Assembly (NCBI RefSeq): GCF_021283305.1
Contig: NZ_JAJSOK010000008.1
Coordinates: 1 to 64,000, forward strand
Length of the DNA: 64,000 bases
From: Pseudonocardia kujensis
Lineage (GTDB): Bacteria > Actinomycetota > Actinomycetes > Mycobacteriales > Pseudonocardiaceae
Direction: 5' to 3'
Shown: positions 24,811 to 34,178 of the stretch, piece by piece
Numbering within the stretch: position 1 is the first letter of the stretch
How the letters are laid out: each line of letters starts with the position of its first letter
Notes under the pieces: model-generated
The model's input: the letters and a program-made list of their open reading frames with translations, nothing else
What the model was told of the DNA's origin: nothing
The model's database searches: none
Made by a program: the position numbers and the translations under genes

Positions 24811-25853
24811 TGCGCACCGCCACCACGGTCGAGGGATCGGGCGGCGACTTCCGCGAGACCGTCGCGTTCGTCGTCGAGGCGGAGAAGCTCGGCATGGACG
24901 CCGTGTTCGTCGCCGAGGCCTGGGGCTCCGACGCCCCGTCGGTGCTCGGCTACCTCGCGGCGCGCACGGAGCGCGTCACGCTCGGCTCCGGGATCGTGCA
25001 GGTCGGCACGCGGACCCCGGTCGCGATCGCGCAGGCCGCGCTCACCTTGGCCGACATATCCGAGGGCCGGTTCGTCCTGGGCCTCGGCCCCTCGGGCCCG
25101 CAGGTCGTGGAGGGTCTGCACGGCGTCCCGTTCGCCCGCCCCCTCACCCGCACCCGGGAGGCGATCGCGGTGATCCGGCAGGCGTTCGCGGGGGAGAAGA
25201 TCGCCTTCGACGGCGAGACGGTGCACATCCCGCTGCCCGGCGGGGAGGGGCGGCCGATGCGGCTGTCCACCGCGCCGAACCCGGACATCCCGATCTACCT
25301 CGCCACCCTGTCCCCACGGATGCTGCGGCTCACCGGCGAGACGGCCGACGGCTGGCTGGGCACGAGCTTCGTCCCCGAAGGCTCCGCGGCCTACTTCGGC
25401 CCGCTCGACGAGGGGCTGGCCGCGGCCGGCCGCACCCGCGCCGACCTCGACGTCTGCCAGGGCGCCGAGGTGGCCTTCGCCGCCGACGAGGACGAGCTGC
25501 ACGGCATGGTCGCCGAGCGGCGGCAGGGGCTGGCGTTCAGCCTGGGCGGGATGGGCTCCGCCGCCACCAACTTCTACAACGCGGCCTACGGCCGGCAGGG
25601 CTGGGCCGACGTCGCCGCCGAGGTCCGGGAGCGCTGGCAGGCCGGGGACCGCGCGGGGGCCGCCGATCTCGTCACGGACGAGATGGTCCTGGGTACCACG
25701 CTCATCGGCACCGAGGAGAGGGTCCGCGCCCGTCTCCGGGTGTGGCGCGACGCGGGCGTCGACACGGTGCGGCTCTACCCCGCCGGGGAGACGCTCGACG
25801 AGCGGCTCACGACGCTGGGCCGCGCCCTCGACCTCGTGCGGGAGGTCGGCTAG
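24810..25853 (+). CDS. LLM-class flavin (probably F420)-dependent oxidoreductase
   Basis: 347 residues of the luciferase-like monooxygenase fold. Visible family segments are EKLGMDAVFVAEAWGSDAPSV, TERVTLGSGIVQVGTRTP, ISEGRFVLGLGPSGPQVVEG and TRTREAIAVIRQAF. The pattern resembles actinobacterial F420-dependent members that oxidise or reduce alcohols and enones. It is translationally coupled to the SRPBCC gene. Its 3' end overlaps the convergent GAF-Fis regulator gene by 4 bp. Whether it uses F420 or FMN needs structure-based alignment. Confidence 0.85.
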   Translation: MRTATTVEGSGGDFRETVAFVVEAEKLGMDAVFVAEAWGSDAPSVLGYLAARTERVTLGSGIVQVGTRTPVAIAQAALTLADISEGRFVLGLGPSGPQVVEGLHGVPFARPLTRTREAIAVIRQAFAGEKIAFDGETVHIPLPGGEGRPMRLSTAPNPDIPIYLATLSPRMLRLTGETADGWLGTSFVPEGSAAYFGPLDEGLAAAGRTRADLDVCQGAEVAFAADEDELHGMVAERRQGLAFSLGGMGSAATNFYNAAYGRQGWADVAAEVRERWQAGDRAGAADLVTDEMVLGTTLIGTEERVRARLRVWRDAGVDTVRLYPAGETLDERLTTLGRALDLVREVG

Positions 25854-27514
25854 ATCCCGTACTCCCGCAGCTTGCGGTAGAGGGAGGAGCGGGCGATCTG
25901 CAGCCGGGCGGCGGCCGCGACCTTGTTGCCGCCGCAGTCCCGCAGGGCGTCCCGGATGGCGTCGGCCTCTGCGGCCTCCATCGGGGTGAGCCGCGTCCGT
26001 GGCGTCTCGGCGCGCAGCCGGGTGGGCAGGTCGTCGGCGTCGACCACGGCCCGGTCCTGCCGGGCGAGCCAGCGCGCCACCCCGGCGAGCTGGCGGAGGT
26101 TGCCCGGCCAGGGGTGCCGGCGGAGCAGCTCGGTCGCGGCCGGGGTGAGGCGTGGCCGCGGCGCGCGGCGGTCCACCGTGAGTGCGTCGAGCAGGCCGTC
26201 GAGCAGGGCGGGGATCTCTGCCGCGCGGCTGCGCAGCGGCGGGACGACGACGGCGTCGAGCCCGAACCGGTCGAGCAGCGCCTGCTGGGCCGGGGTGGCG
26301 GCGGTGGGGTCGCCGGACCAGGTGCCGGCGACCCGGGGCGCGGGGCTGTCGTCGAGCAGTGCGCCGAGGGCCGCGCAGGCCGCCTCGTCGAGCGTCTGGA
26401 GATGGGTCAGTGCGACGCCGGAACGCGCGCGGAGCCCGCTCCGCACCCCGTCGAGCCAGGCCGGGAGGCCCGTGGTGGGGACCCGGGCGGCGTCGTGCAG
26501 CGCCAGGCCCAGGCCCGTGAGCAGCGTGGTCTTGCCGGTGCCCGGCTCCCCGTGCACGAGCAGCGGTTCCACCCCGAGCCGGCGGCGCACGGTGTCGGCG
26601 AGGCCGTCGCCCGACGCAGGGGAGGCCGGGCCCGCGGGGAGGGCCGGGCCGTCGGTCGCGTCGGGGACGGTCACGATCAGCCCGACCGTCCGGCCGGCCG
26701 ACGTCACGGTGCGGCAGCGGACCTCCGGCCCGTCGGGGCCCGCGGGGACGGTCACCTCGGTGGCGCCGGCCAGCTCGTCCTGCGCGCGGGCCCACCAGGC
26801 GCGGTGGTCCAGCTCGAGGCGGGCGCCGGCGCGGTTGGCGATGAGGATGTCGCCGTCGAGCACCACGACCGCGGCCGAGCTGCGCCGCCGGGCGCTGAGG
26901 TAGTGCCGGAACAGCTCGCGCTCCCGGGCACTGCTGGTGCCGTAGAGCTCGGCCTCGATCTCCCGGACGAGCTTGAGCAGCGTGGGCCGGACGAGTGGGT
27001 TCGCGTCCTCGGCGCGGCAGGTCATGTTGAGCGCACCGAGCACGCGCCGGGTCATCGGGTGCCGGACCGGGGCCGCTGCGCAGCTGAACCCGTGCAGCGC
27101 CGCGGCGTAGTGGTCGGCCCCTGTCACGACGACCGGACGGGCGGTCTCGAGGGCCGTACCGATCCCGTTGGTGCCGACGTGCTCCTCGGCCCACTGGGTG
27201 CCGACCACGACCGACCGTCGGTCCAGCCGGCGCCGCAGGCCGTCGGTGTCCGTCCAGCGCCACAGGACCGTGCCGCCGGGGCCGGTCAGCATGAGGCTCG
27301 TGTCCGCGCCGACGAGCGTGTCGGCCGCCGCCTCCAGGACCGGGGTGGCGGTCCGGCTGAAACGGCTCTCCTCGGGCTGCGCCTGCGGAAGCTCGAGCTG
27401 GTCGGGGTCGACCCCGGAGAGCCGCGACCGCCGCCAGGACGCCACGATCTCCGGCCGTCGCGCGATGCGCTCGACCTCACCGGCCAGCAACCGCTCCCGG
27501 TCCCTGTCGATCAC
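25850..27514 (-). CDS. GAF-Fis (AcoR-like) regulator with degenerate AAA+ domain
   Basis: 554 residues. A GAF-containing N-terminus (about 50-200, [19 protein letters not shown], typical of AcoR-like sensors) and a PAS-like middle (about 205-290) precede an AAA+-like domain with Walker [10 protein letters not shown] (322-330). The sigma-54 contact loop GAFTGA is absent, and the Walker B position reads [11 protein letters not shown] without the usual DE. The C-terminal Fis helix-turn-helix is intact ([20 protein letters not shown], 520-554). This matches actinobacterial relatives that work without sigma-54. Three tandem 11-bp repeats cover its GTG start. A likely target is the butanediol/acetoin gene pair 3 kb away or the adjacent LLM unit; both are inference. 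Confidence 0.8.
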   Translation of the reverse strand: MIDRDRERLLAGEVERIARRPEIVASWRRSRLSGVDPDQLELPQAQPEESRFSRTATPVLEAAADTLVGADTSLMLTGPGGTVLWRWTDTDGLRRRLDRRSVVVGTQWAEEHVGTNGIGTALETARPVVVTGADHYAAALHGFSCAAAPVRHPMTRRVLGALNMTCRAEDANPLVRPTLLKLVREIEAELYGTSSARERELFRHYLSARRRSSAAVVVLDGDILIANRAGARLELDHRAWWARAQDELAGATEVTVPAGPDGPEVRCRTVTSAGRTVGLIVTVPDATDGPALPAGPASPASGDGLADTVRRRLGVEPLLVHGEPGTGKTTLLTGLGLALHDAARVPTTGLPAWLDGVRSGLRARSGVALTHLQTLDEAACAALGALLDDSPAPRVAGTWSGDPTAATPAQQALLDRFGLDAVVVPPLRSRAAEIPALLDGLLDALTVDRRAPRPRLTPAATELLRRHPWPGNLRQLAGVARWLARQDRAVVDADDLPTRLRAETPRTRLTPMEAAEADAIRDALRDCGGNKVAAAARLQIARSSLYRKLREYGI

Positions 27515-27537
27515 CTGTCGATCACCCGTCGATCACC
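27506..27537. repeat. Three 11-bp tandem repeats over the start of the GAF-Fis regulator
   Basis: GTCGATCACC occurs at 27506-27515, 27517-27526 and 27528-27537. On the minus strand each unit carries GTGATCGAC, so three GTG triplets occur in three different frames; only the first (27514) is in the long frame. Confidence 0.6.
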
Positions 27538-27650
27538 GCCCGTGCCCCGCCGCGAAGCCGCCGGACGGCCCCGCCGCCGTCGCCGGACCTCCGACGCTAC
27601 AGGGCACCCGGAGCGCCGATCACCTGGGCGAAAGGTGGGGATCGGGCGGA

Positions 27651-27800
27651 TCAGGTCAGGGCGCGCAGCTCGCCACGGGCGGGTTCGGCCAGCGCCCGCA
27701 CCACGTCCCACAGCTGGTCCTCGTCCATGGACATCACCGTCGGCGGGGCCGCGGGAACCGTCGCGTCGTCGTTCTGGGGAAGCAGGTCGTCGTCGACCAT
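27651..27800 (-). CDS. 49-residue small protein, unknown
   Basis: ATG at 27800 with a strong SD (GGAGG, 7 nt upstream), stop at 27651-27653. The N-terminal half is acidic and Pro/Ala-rich ([19 protein letters not shown]), and the C-terminal half is a predicted amphipathic helix ([20 protein letters not shown]). No Cys, signal peptide or membrane segment. I do not recognise it; the acidic leader plus helix could be a peptide precursor or an accessory protein. It lies between the GAF-Fis regulator and catalase on the regulator's strand. Confidence 0.5.
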   Translation of the reverse strand: MVDDDLLPQNDDATVPAAPPTVMSMDEDQLWDVVRALAEPARGELRALT

Positions 27801-27838
27801 CGTGCGTACCTCCGTGCTCGGGCAAGACGGTCCCTACC

Positions 27839-27875
27839 CCCGCAACGAACCCGGTATGCAGCCCGGCGATACCGG
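27839..27875. repeat. CCCGCAACGAACCCG motif plus CCGGTAT/ATACCGG inverted repeat
   Basis: The 15-mer at 27839-27853 recurs exactly at 42385-42399. It overlaps an inverted repeat CCGGTAT (27851-27857) and ATACCGG (27869-27875). The second copy is also near a hairpin with the same arms (42437-42482). Here it lies between the small ORF and the catalase gene, a probable divergent promoter region. Confidence 0.45.
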
Positions 27876-28014
27876 AATCCGAACGGGCCGCCCGAGCGGA
27901 GGAGGAGGGTTCGCGCGCGCGAGGCCCGGGTACGCCACCGGACGTGTGGCGGCCGTCCCCTCGCCCACCACGCGAGCACACCGGAAGCGACCCGACGACG
28001 AGGAGGCGCACCCC

Positions 28015-29538
28015 GTGACGAGCACGCGCCCGAACCCCACCACGACCGACGCCGGCATCCCGGTCGAGAGCGACGAGCACTCGTTGACCGTCGGCGCGGG
28101 CGGCCCGATCCTGCTGCAGGACAGCTACCTCATCGAGCAGATGGCGCAGTTCAACCGGGAGCGCATCCCGGAGCGCCAGCCGCACGCGAAGGGCAGCGGG
28201 GCCTTCGGGTCCTTCGAGGTGACCAACGACGTGAGCGCCTACACGAAGGCGGCGCTGTTCCAGCCGGGCGCGAAGACGGAGCTCGCCATCCGCTTCTCCA
28301 CCGTCGCGGGGGAGCGGGGCAGCCCCGACACGTGGCGCGACCCCCGCGGCTTCGCGATCAAGTTCTACACGTCCGAGGGCAACTACGACATGGTCGGCAA
28401 CAACACGCCGGTCTTCTTCGTCAAGGACCCGATGAAGTTCCAGCACTTCATCCGGTCGCAGAAGCGGCGCGCCGACAACAACCTGCGCGACCACGACATG
28501 CAGTGGGACTTCTGGACGCTCTCGCCGGAGTCGGCCCACCAGGTCACCTGGCTGATGGGCGACCGCGGCATCCCGCGCACGTGGCGGCACATGAACGGCT
28601 ACACGAGCCACACGTACATGTGGATCAACGATGCCGGCGAGGAGTTCTGGGTCAAGTACCACTTCAAGACCGACCAGGGCATCCAGAACTTCACCCAGCA
28701 CGAGGCCGACCAGATGGCGGCGGCCGACACGGACTACCACACGCGTGACCTGTTCGAGCACATCCGCGACGGCGACTACCCGTCCTGGACGCTCTACGTC
28801 CAGATCATGCCGTACGAGGACGCCAAGACGTACCGGTTCAACCCGTTCGACCTGACGAAGGTCTGGCCGCACGGCGACTACCCGCTGACCGAGGTCGGCC
28901 GGATGACGCTGAACCGCAACGCCACGGACAACCACACCGAGATCGAGCAGCTCGCGTTCCAGCCGAACAACCTCGTGCCCGGCATCGGCCCGTCGCCGGA
29001 CCGGATGCTGCTCGCGCGGCTGTTCTCGTACGCGGACGCGCACCGCCACCGCCTGGGCGGCAACTACCAGCAGATCCCGGTGAACGCCCCCGTCGTGCCC
29101 GTGCACTCGTACTCGAAGGACGGGGCGATGCGCATGAACAAGGTGTCCGACCCCGTCTACGCGCCGAACTCCTACGGCGGCCCGGCGGCGGACACCGAGC
29201 GCTACGGGCGGGTCCCGACCTGGCAGGCGGACGGCGACATCATGCGCACCGCCTACGTCGACCACGCCGAGGACGACGACTGGGGCCAGCCGGGCACGCT
29301 CGTCCGCGAGGTGATGGACGACGACGCCCGCGCCCGGCTGGTCGACAACGTGGTCGGGCACCTGCTCAACGGCGTGTCCGAACCGGTCCTCCAGCGCGCC
29401 TTCGAGTACTGGCACAACATCGACAAGGAGATCGGCGACCGGATCGAGAGCGGCGTCCGGGAGAAGGCCGCCGAGAAGGACCCGAAGGCCGACGACCAGG
29501 GCAACCCCGCCCGGAAGAGCATGCAGGCCAAGGCCTGA
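28015..29538 (+). CDS. katA: Clade-3-like monofunctional haem catalase
   Basis: 507 residues, small-subunit catalase size. It dismutates hydrogen peroxide. The distal His57 is in [16 protein letters not shown], the distal Asn in [16 protein letters not shown], and the proximal haem Tyr in [31 protein letters not shown] and [13 protein letters not shown] are also standard. The GTG at 28015 has a strong SD AGGAGG. The C-terminal tail ([16 protein letters not shown]) is charged and disordered. A hairpin terminator shared with the convergent methyltransferase follows. The promoter region carries an inverted repeat, but no adjacent furA or oxyR is present. Confidence 0.95.
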   Translation: MTSTRPNPTTTDAGIPVESDEHSLTVGAGGPILLQDSYLIEQMAQFNRERIPERQPHAKGSGAFGSFEVTNDVSAYTKAALFQPGAKTELAIRFSTVAGERGSPDTWRDPRGFAIKFYTSEGNYDMVGNNTPVFFVKDPMKFQHFIRSQKRRADNNLRDHDMQWDFWTLSPESAHQVTWLMGDRGIPRTWRHMNGYTSHTYMWINDAGEEFWVKYHFKTDQGIQNFTQHEADQMAAADTDYHTRDLFEHIRDGDYPSWTLYVQIMPYEDAKTYRFNPFDLTKVWPHGDYPLTEVGRMTLNRNATDNHTEIEQLAFQPNNLVPGIGPSPDRMLLARLFSYADAHRHRLGGNYQQIPVNAPVVPVHSYSKDGAMRMNKVSDPVYAPNSYGGPAADTERYGRVPTWQADGDIMRTAYVDHAEDDDWGQPGTLVREVMDDDARARLVDNVVGHLLNGVSEPVLQRAFEYWHNIDKEIGDRIESGVREKAAEKDPKADDQGNPARKSMQAKA

Positions 29539-29595
29539 CCGGACCCGACACCGCCCCCGACGGGCCGAGAACCGCCCCGGGGGCTCCGGGGGGCC

Positions 29596-29628
29596 ACGGA
29601 GCGGCCGGGCTCAGCCCGGCCGCTCCGT
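29596..29628. terminator. Hairpin terminator spanning a stop codon
   Basis: 15-bp perfect stem (ACGGAGCGGCCGGGC / GCCCGGCCGCTCCGT) with loop TCA. The loop is the stop codon of the minus-strand methyltransferase, so the hairpin serves catalase and partly lies inside the methyltransferase gene. Confidence 0.7.
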
Positions 29629-30690
29629 CGCGTAGATCAGGTTGAGCGCCTGGCCGGGCGCCGGGGCCACGGTGACCTCCCCGAACCCGGCCTCGCCGAG
29701 CATCCGCACCGCAAGCTCCCGGCCCCAGGCCGCGCCCAGCCCGGCGCCGCCCTCCGCCAGCGAGACCGTCATGCAGTGCAGGGTGCTGATCGTGTAGATC
29801 CACGGGGCGAACGGGTTGCCGACATTGTCGGCGAGGTCCGTCGCCGCCGCCATGTCCACCATCACGAACGTCCCGCCGGGCACGAGCGCGTCGTGGATCC
29901 CGCGCAGCACCGCGGCCGGATCGACCTGGTCGTGCACGGCGTCGATGGCGAACGCGACGTCGACCGGCTCGGCCGGGCGGAAGGCGGCGGCGTCGGCGCG
30001 CTCGAACCGCACGTTGGTGAGGCCCTCCGCGGCGGCCTCGGCGCGGGCCCGCGCCAGCGCGTCCTCGGCGATGTCGTAGCCGATGAACGTCGAGGCCGGG
30101 AACGCCTTCGCCAGGATCACCATCGCGTGCCCGGTCCCGCACCCGACGTCGGCCACGCGGACGCCGGCGGTCAGGCGTTCGGTGAGCCCCGGCACCAGCG
30201 GGAGCCAGGCGTCGACCAGCAGCTCGTCGAGCGGGCGGCGGTTGAGCTGGTCCATCACGCCGGTGAAGTCGGGCGCGAACGCCGCGTAGGGCAGGCCGCC
30301 GCCGCTGCGGAAGGCCTCGGCGATCCCGTCGAGGTTGCGGCCGAGCAGCGGCACCATGGCGGCCATCGGCGCCATGTTCTTCGACCCGGGGCCGGTGAGC
30401 GCGGCGGCGTGCGCGGCGGGCAGGGCGTACCGCCCGTCGTCGAACGTCATGATCCCGCCGGTGACCATCGCGCCGAGCCATTCGCGCACGTAGCGCTCCT
30501 GCAACCCGGCCCGCTCCGCCAGCTCGGCCGACGACGCGGGGCCGCGTGCGGCGGCCTCGAACAGCCCGGTCCGGTGCCCGAGGTCGATCATCATGGTCAG
30601 CCCGCCTGCCGTGTAGACGCCGAAGAGGTGGCGGGCGAACTCGCGCACCGCGCGGCGGTCGGGGACGTCGGTGTCCGCGCTCGTGGTCAT
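29611..30690 (-). CDS. Class I SAM-dependent methyltransferase with N-terminal winged helix
   Basis: 359 residues from an ATG at 30690 (AGGA upstream; a TTG at 30705 would add five residues). The N-terminal about 90 residues form a winged-helix dimerisation domain (LGHRTGLFEAAARGPASSAEL, then LQERYVREWLGAMVTGG), as in small-molecule O-methyltransferases. The C-terminal Rossmann domain has motif I VADVGCGTGHAMVIL, an acidic IGYDIAEDAL and VPGGTFVMVDM. The substrate is unknown. It is divergent from the butanediol dehydrogenase gene across 65 bp that contain repeated TGCAACC. Confidence 0.85.
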   Translation of the reverse strand: MTTSADTDVPDRRAVREFARHLFGVYTAGGLTMMIDLGHRTGLFEAAARGPASSAELAERAGLQERYVREWLGAMVTGGIMTFDDGRYALPAAHAAALTGPGSKNMAPMAAMVPLLGRNLDGIAEAFRSGGGLPYAAFAPDFTGVMDQLNRRPLDELLVDAWLPLVPGLTERLTAGVRVADVGCGTGHAMVILAKAFPASTFIGYDIAEDALARARAEAAAEGLTNVRFERADAAAFRPAEPVDVAFAIDAVHDQVDPAAVLRGIHDALVPGGTFVMVDMAAATDLADNVGNPFAPWIYTISTLHCMTVSLAEGGAGLGAAWGRELAVRMLGEAGFGEVTVAPAPGQALNLIYATERPG

Positions 30691-30755
30691 GGGGTGATCC
30701 TGCAACCTCGCTGCAACCGTTGCCCAGGGCCCGGCACGGGCGTGACCGTGGACAC

Positions 30756-31823
30756 ATGAGAGCAGCGCGGTTCCACGGTCCCGGCGACATCCGCATCGAC
30801 GAGGTCCCCGACCCGGTGGTGGGGCCGGGCCAGGTCGAGGTCTCGGTCGACTGGTGCGGCATCTGCGGCACCGACCTGCACGAGTTCCTCGAGGGGCCGA
30901 TCTTCATCCCGAACAAGGGCGAGCCGCACCCGCTCACCGGCGTGGAGATGCCCGTCGTGCTCGGGCACGAGTTCGCGGGCGTGGTCTCGGCGGTCGGCTC
31001 CGGCGTGACGGGCGTGCGCGAGGGCGACAAGGTCGCCGTCGAGCCGTACTGGGTGTGCGGCGAGTGCGTCGCGTGCAAGGCCGGCCGCTACAACATCTGC
31101 CGCAGCCTCGGTTTCGTCGGCCTGGCCGGTGACCAGGGCGGGTTCGCGGAGCGCTGCGTCGTCGACCAGCGGTGGGTGCACCCGCTCGGTGACCTGCCGA
31201 CGGACCTCGGCGCGCTCGTCGAGCCCCTCGCCGTCGGGTACCACGCGGTGCGCCTGTCCGGGCTGCGCGAGGGCGGGACGGCCGTGGTCTACGGCGCCGG
31301 CCCGATCGGGCTGGTCACCACCGCGGCGCTCAAGGCCGCAGGCGCCTCGCAGGTCGTGGTGGTGGAGCCCGCGGCGGCACGCAAGGCCAAGGCGGGGCCC
31401 GCGGGTGCCGACGTGATCATCGACCCGATCGCCGACGACGCCCCGGCGGCGATCCTCGACCTCACCGGCGGCGGGGCGGACGTCGCCTTCGAGTGCGCCG
31501 GCATCGACGCCGTGCTGGCGTCGGCGATCGGGTCCGTGCGGCCCGGCGGCACGGTCGTGAACGTGGCGATCTGGGGGCACGTCCCGTCGGTCGCCGTGAA
31601 CGACCTCGTCATGAGCGAGGTCAACCTGCTCGGCTCGCTCGCCTACTGCGGCGACCACCCGGACACGATCGCGCTGCTGCGCGACGGGAAGGTCGACGCC
31701 GCCCAGTTCATCACCGGCCGGATCGGCCTGGAGGACATCGTGTCCGGCGGCTTCCGGGAGCTGATCGACAACAAGGAGGAGAACGTGAAGATCCTCGTCT
31801 CGCCGAAGGAGCTGCTGGCATGA
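30756..31823 (+). CDS. (R,R)-butanediol dehydrogenase-like zinc alcohol dehydrogenase
   Basis: 355 residues of zinc-dependent MDR, 2,3-butanediol dehydrogenase type. The catalytic zinc site is [13 protein letters not shown] and [12 protein letters not shown]. The structural zinc is bound by four Cys in [15 protein letters not shown]. The NAD-binding motif is [20 protein letters not shown]. It interconverts 2,3-butanediol and acetoin or a similar vicinal diol/ketol. Its stop overlaps the start of an acetoin reductase-like SDR by 4 bp, a pairing that supports acetoin/butanediol metabolism. The upstream region lacks a clear SD; the ATG at 30756 is set by the conserved family start. Confidence 0.88.
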   Translation: MRAARFHGPGDIRIDEVPDPVVGPGQVEVSVDWCGICGTDLHEFLEGPIFIPNKGEPHPLTGVEMPVVLGHEFAGVVSAVGSGVTGVREGDKVAVEPYWVCGECVACKAGRYNICRSLGFVGLAGDQGGFAERCVVDQRWVHPLGDLPTDLGALVEPLAVGYHAVRLSGLREGGTAVVYGAGPIGLVTTAALKAAGASQVVVVEPAAARKAKAGPAGADVIIDPIADDAPAAILDLTGGGADVAFECAGIDAVLASAIGSVRPGGTVVNVAIWGHVPSVAVNDLVMSEVNLLGSLAYCGDHPDTIALLRDGKVDAAQFITGRIGLEDIVSGGFRELIDNKEENVKILVSPKELLA

Positions 31824-32584
31824 GCGTCGCACTGGTGACCGGGGCCGGGCGGGGGATCGGTCGGGCGATCGCGCTGCGGTTGGCGAAGGACGGGCACGCC
31901 GTGGCCGTCAACGACGTCAACAAGGACGGCGCCGAGGCCGTCGCCGGGGAGATCGCCGCCGCGGGTGGGTCCTCGGTCGCGCTGCCGTTCGACGTGACCT
32001 CCCGGGATGCCGTGTTCGACGGCGTCGCGGCGGCCGTCGACCAGCTGGGCGGGCTCGACGTGATGATCAACAACGCCGGGATCGCGCAGGTCAAGACGCT
32101 GCTCGAGCTGACGCCCGACGACCTCCGGACGATGTTCGGGGTCAACGTCTTCGGCGTGGTCTACGGGATCCAGGCCGCGGCGGAGCACATGAAGGAGCAC
32201 GGCGGGGGGAAGATCATCAACGCCGCGTCGATCGCCGGACACTCGGGCTTCGACTTCCTCGGCCACTACTCGGCGACGAAGTTCGCCGTCCGGGCGCTGA
32301 CCCAGGCCTCGGCGAAGGAGCTGGCCCAGTTCAAGATCACCGTCAACGCGTACTGCCCGGGCATCGTCGGCACCGACATGTGGGACCTCATCGACGAGAA
32401 GATGGGCCCCTACCTCGGCAACGAGCGCGGCGAGACGCTCAAGCAGTACACCGAGCTCATCGCGCTCAAGCGGGTGCAGACGCCCGAGGACGTCGCCGGC
32501 TTCGTCTCGTACCTGGCCGGCCCCGACTCGGACTACATGACGGGCCAGTCGGTGATGATCGACGGCGGGATCGTGATGGTCTGA
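31820..32584 (+). CDS. budC: Acetoin (diacetyl) reductase, SDR family
   Basis: 254 residues, classical short-chain dehydrogenase. The cofactor motif is [17 protein letters not shown] is at residues 84-87, and the catalytic set is Ser137, Tyr150 and Lys154 ([10 protein letters not shown], then [12 protein letters not shown]). Its C-terminal part ([18 protein letters not shown], later [19 protein letters not shown]) is typical of meso-2,3-butanediol dehydrogenase/acetoin reductase. It is translationally coupled to the zinc dehydrogenase. Together they could interconvert diacetyl, acetoin and butanediol stereoisomers. A hairpin terminator follows 27 bp downstream. Confidence 0.87.
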   Translation: MSVALVTGAGRGIGRAIALRLAKDGHAVAVNDVNKDGAEAVAGEIAAAGGSSVALPFDVTSRDAVFDGVAAAVDQLGGLDVMINNAGIAQVKTLLELTPDDLRTMFGVNVFGVVYGIQAAAEHMKEHGGGKIINAASIAGHSGFDFLGHYSATKFAVRALTQASAKELAQFKITVNAYCPGIVGTDMWDLIDEKMGPYLGNERGETLKQYTELIALKRVQTPEDVAGFVSYLAGPDSDYMTGQSVMIDGGIVMV

Positions 32585-32611
32585 GGTCGGTCACAAGGGC
32601 GGCTGGTCGGC

Positions 32612-32642
32612 GCCCCCGCCGTGCGGCACGCGCGGCGGGGGC
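32612..32642 (+). terminator. Hairpin terminator after the butanediol/acetoin pair
   Basis: 10-bp perfect stem (GCCCCCGCCG / CGGCGGGGGC) with an 11-nt loop, 27 bp downstream of the SDR stop codon. Confidence 0.6.
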
Positions 32643-32765
32643 TCGTCCGCGGCGCGGGGCGAGGTCCAGGCCCTCCTCGACGGACCCCACGAAGGTGACA
32701 CTCCTCGCGCTGCGCGGGTCGTTTCGCGGCGTGATGATTTGCCGACGCGACGGGAGGGAGCCGAC

Positions 32766-34178
32766 ATGGCGGGGGACTCGCAGCTCAGCGCGGGACTGAA
32801 GAACCGGCACGTCACCATGATCAGCATCGCCGGGGTCATCGGCGCCGGCCTGTTCGTCGGGTCCGGCACCGCGATCGCGACGGCGGGGCCGGCCGTGCTC
32901 CTGGCCTACGCCTTCGCCGGGCTGCTGGTCGTCCTCGTGATGCGGATGCTGGGCGAGATGGCCGCGGCGACGCCGGACTCGGGCTCGTTCTCCACCTACG
33001 CCGACCGCGCGATCGGCCGCTGGGCCGGGTTCTCCGTCGGCTGGCTCTACTGGTGGTTCTGGGTCCTGGTCATCCCGGTCGAGGCCACGGCGGCCGCCAC
33101 GATCCTCAACTCGTGGATCACGGCCGTGCCGCAGTGGACGTGGGCGCTGGTGATCACGCTCCTGCTGACCGTCACGAACCTGTTCAACGTGGCCAACTAC
33201 GGCGAGTTCGAGTTCTGGTTCGCGCTGCTCAAGGTCGTGGCGATCGTCGCGTTCATCGTGATCGGCGTGCTCGCCGTGCTCGGCATCCTGCCCGGCGGCC
33301 AGGTCAGCGGCGTCAGCCGGCTCTGGGACACCGGTGGCTTCCTGCCCAACGGCGTCGGCGCCGTCGTCGCCGCCGTGCTCGTGACCATGTTCAGCTTCAT
33401 GGGCACCGAGATCGTCACCATCGCGGCGGCGGAGTCCGAGAACCCCGCGGAGAAGATCGGCAGGGCCACGCGGTCGGTGATCTGGCGGATCTCGGTGTTC
33501 TACCTGGCCTCGATCCTGCTGGTCGTGGCCCTCGTGCCGTGGACCGATCCGGGGCTTCCGGAGAACGGCTCCTACCAGACCGCGCTCGACGTCATCGGCG
33601 TCCCGGCCGCCAAGCTGATCGTCGACGTCGTCGTGCTGGTCGCCGTGGCGAGCTGCCTGAACTCGGCGCTCTACACCGCCTCCCGCATGATCTACTCCCT
33701 CGGCCGCCGCGGCCAGGCCCCGCGCGCGGTCGTGCGGACCACCTCGGCCGGGGTCCCGCGCATCGCGGTGCTCGCCTCCACGGCCGTCGGCTTCCTCACC
33801 GTGATCGCGAACTACATCTTCCCGGAGGAGGTCTTCTCGACGCTGCTCGCCACGTCCGGCGCGATCGCCCTGCTCGTCTACCTGGTCATCGCCGTCTCAC
33901 AGCTGCGGATGCGCCGTCGGCTGGACCGGGAGGGCGTCGCACTGCCCGTGCGGATGTGGGCCTACCCGGTGCTGACCTGGGCGGTCATCGTCGTGATCCC
34001 GGTGATCCTGGTGTACATGGCCTTCCGTGCGGGGTCCCGCTTCGACCTCGCGATGACGGCGCTGATCGCCGCGGTCGTGGTCGTCGTCGGGATCGTGCTC
34101 GCCCGCCGGACCGGTCAGAGCCAGGAGGGGTCGGTGTCGAGCGAGGTCCGGTCGAGCGAGGCCAGAAGGTCCAGCTGA
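32766..34178 (+). CDS. APC-superfamily amino acid permease (GABA/aromatic type)
   Basis: 470 residues, 12 membrane helices, of the amino acid transporter family that contains GabP, CycA and AroP. The first helix carries the consensus MISIAGVIGAGLFVGSG. Next come TAGPAVLLAYAFAGLLVVLVMRMLGEM and FSFMGTEIVTIAAAESENPAEK, both strongly conserved. It imports an amino acid or GABA by proton symport. The ATG at 32766 has a strong SD (GGGAGGGAG). Its last 64 bp overlap the 3' end of the convergent acyl-CoA dehydrogenase gene, and the Ser/Arg-rich C-terminal tail is encoded in that overlap. The exact substrate is not readable. Confidence 0.9.
   Translation: MAGDSQLSAGLKNRHVTMISIAGVIGAGLFVGSGTAIATAGPAVLLAYAFAGLLVVLVMRMLGEMAAATPDSGSFSTYADRAIGRWAGFSVGWLYWWFWVLVIPVEATAAATILNSWITAVPQWTWALVITLLLTVTNLFNVANYGEFEFWFALLKVVAIVAFIVIGVLAVLGILPGGQVSGVSRLWDTGGFLPNGVGAVVAAVLVTMFSFMGTEIVTIAAAESENPAEKIGRATRSVIWRISVFYLASILLVVALVPWTDPGLPENGSYQTALDVIGVPAAKLIVDVVVLVAVASCLNSALYTASRMIYSLGRRGQAPRAVVRTTSAGVPRIAVLASTAVGFLTVIANYIFPEEVFSTLLATSGAIALLVYLVIAVSQLRMRRRLDREGVALPVRMWAYPVLTWAVIVVIPVILVYMAFRAGSRFDLAMTALIAAVVVVVGIVLARRTGQSQEGSVSSEVRSSEARRSS

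Noticed and set aside
24324..27263. 979-codon minus-strand frame
   Set aside because: It is a shadow of the LLM oxidoreductase and of the GAF-Fis regulator; no domain, and Arg/Ala-rich.
25850..27514. Sigma-54-dependent activator
   Set aside because: The GAFTGA loop is absent, and actinomycetes generally lack sigma-54.
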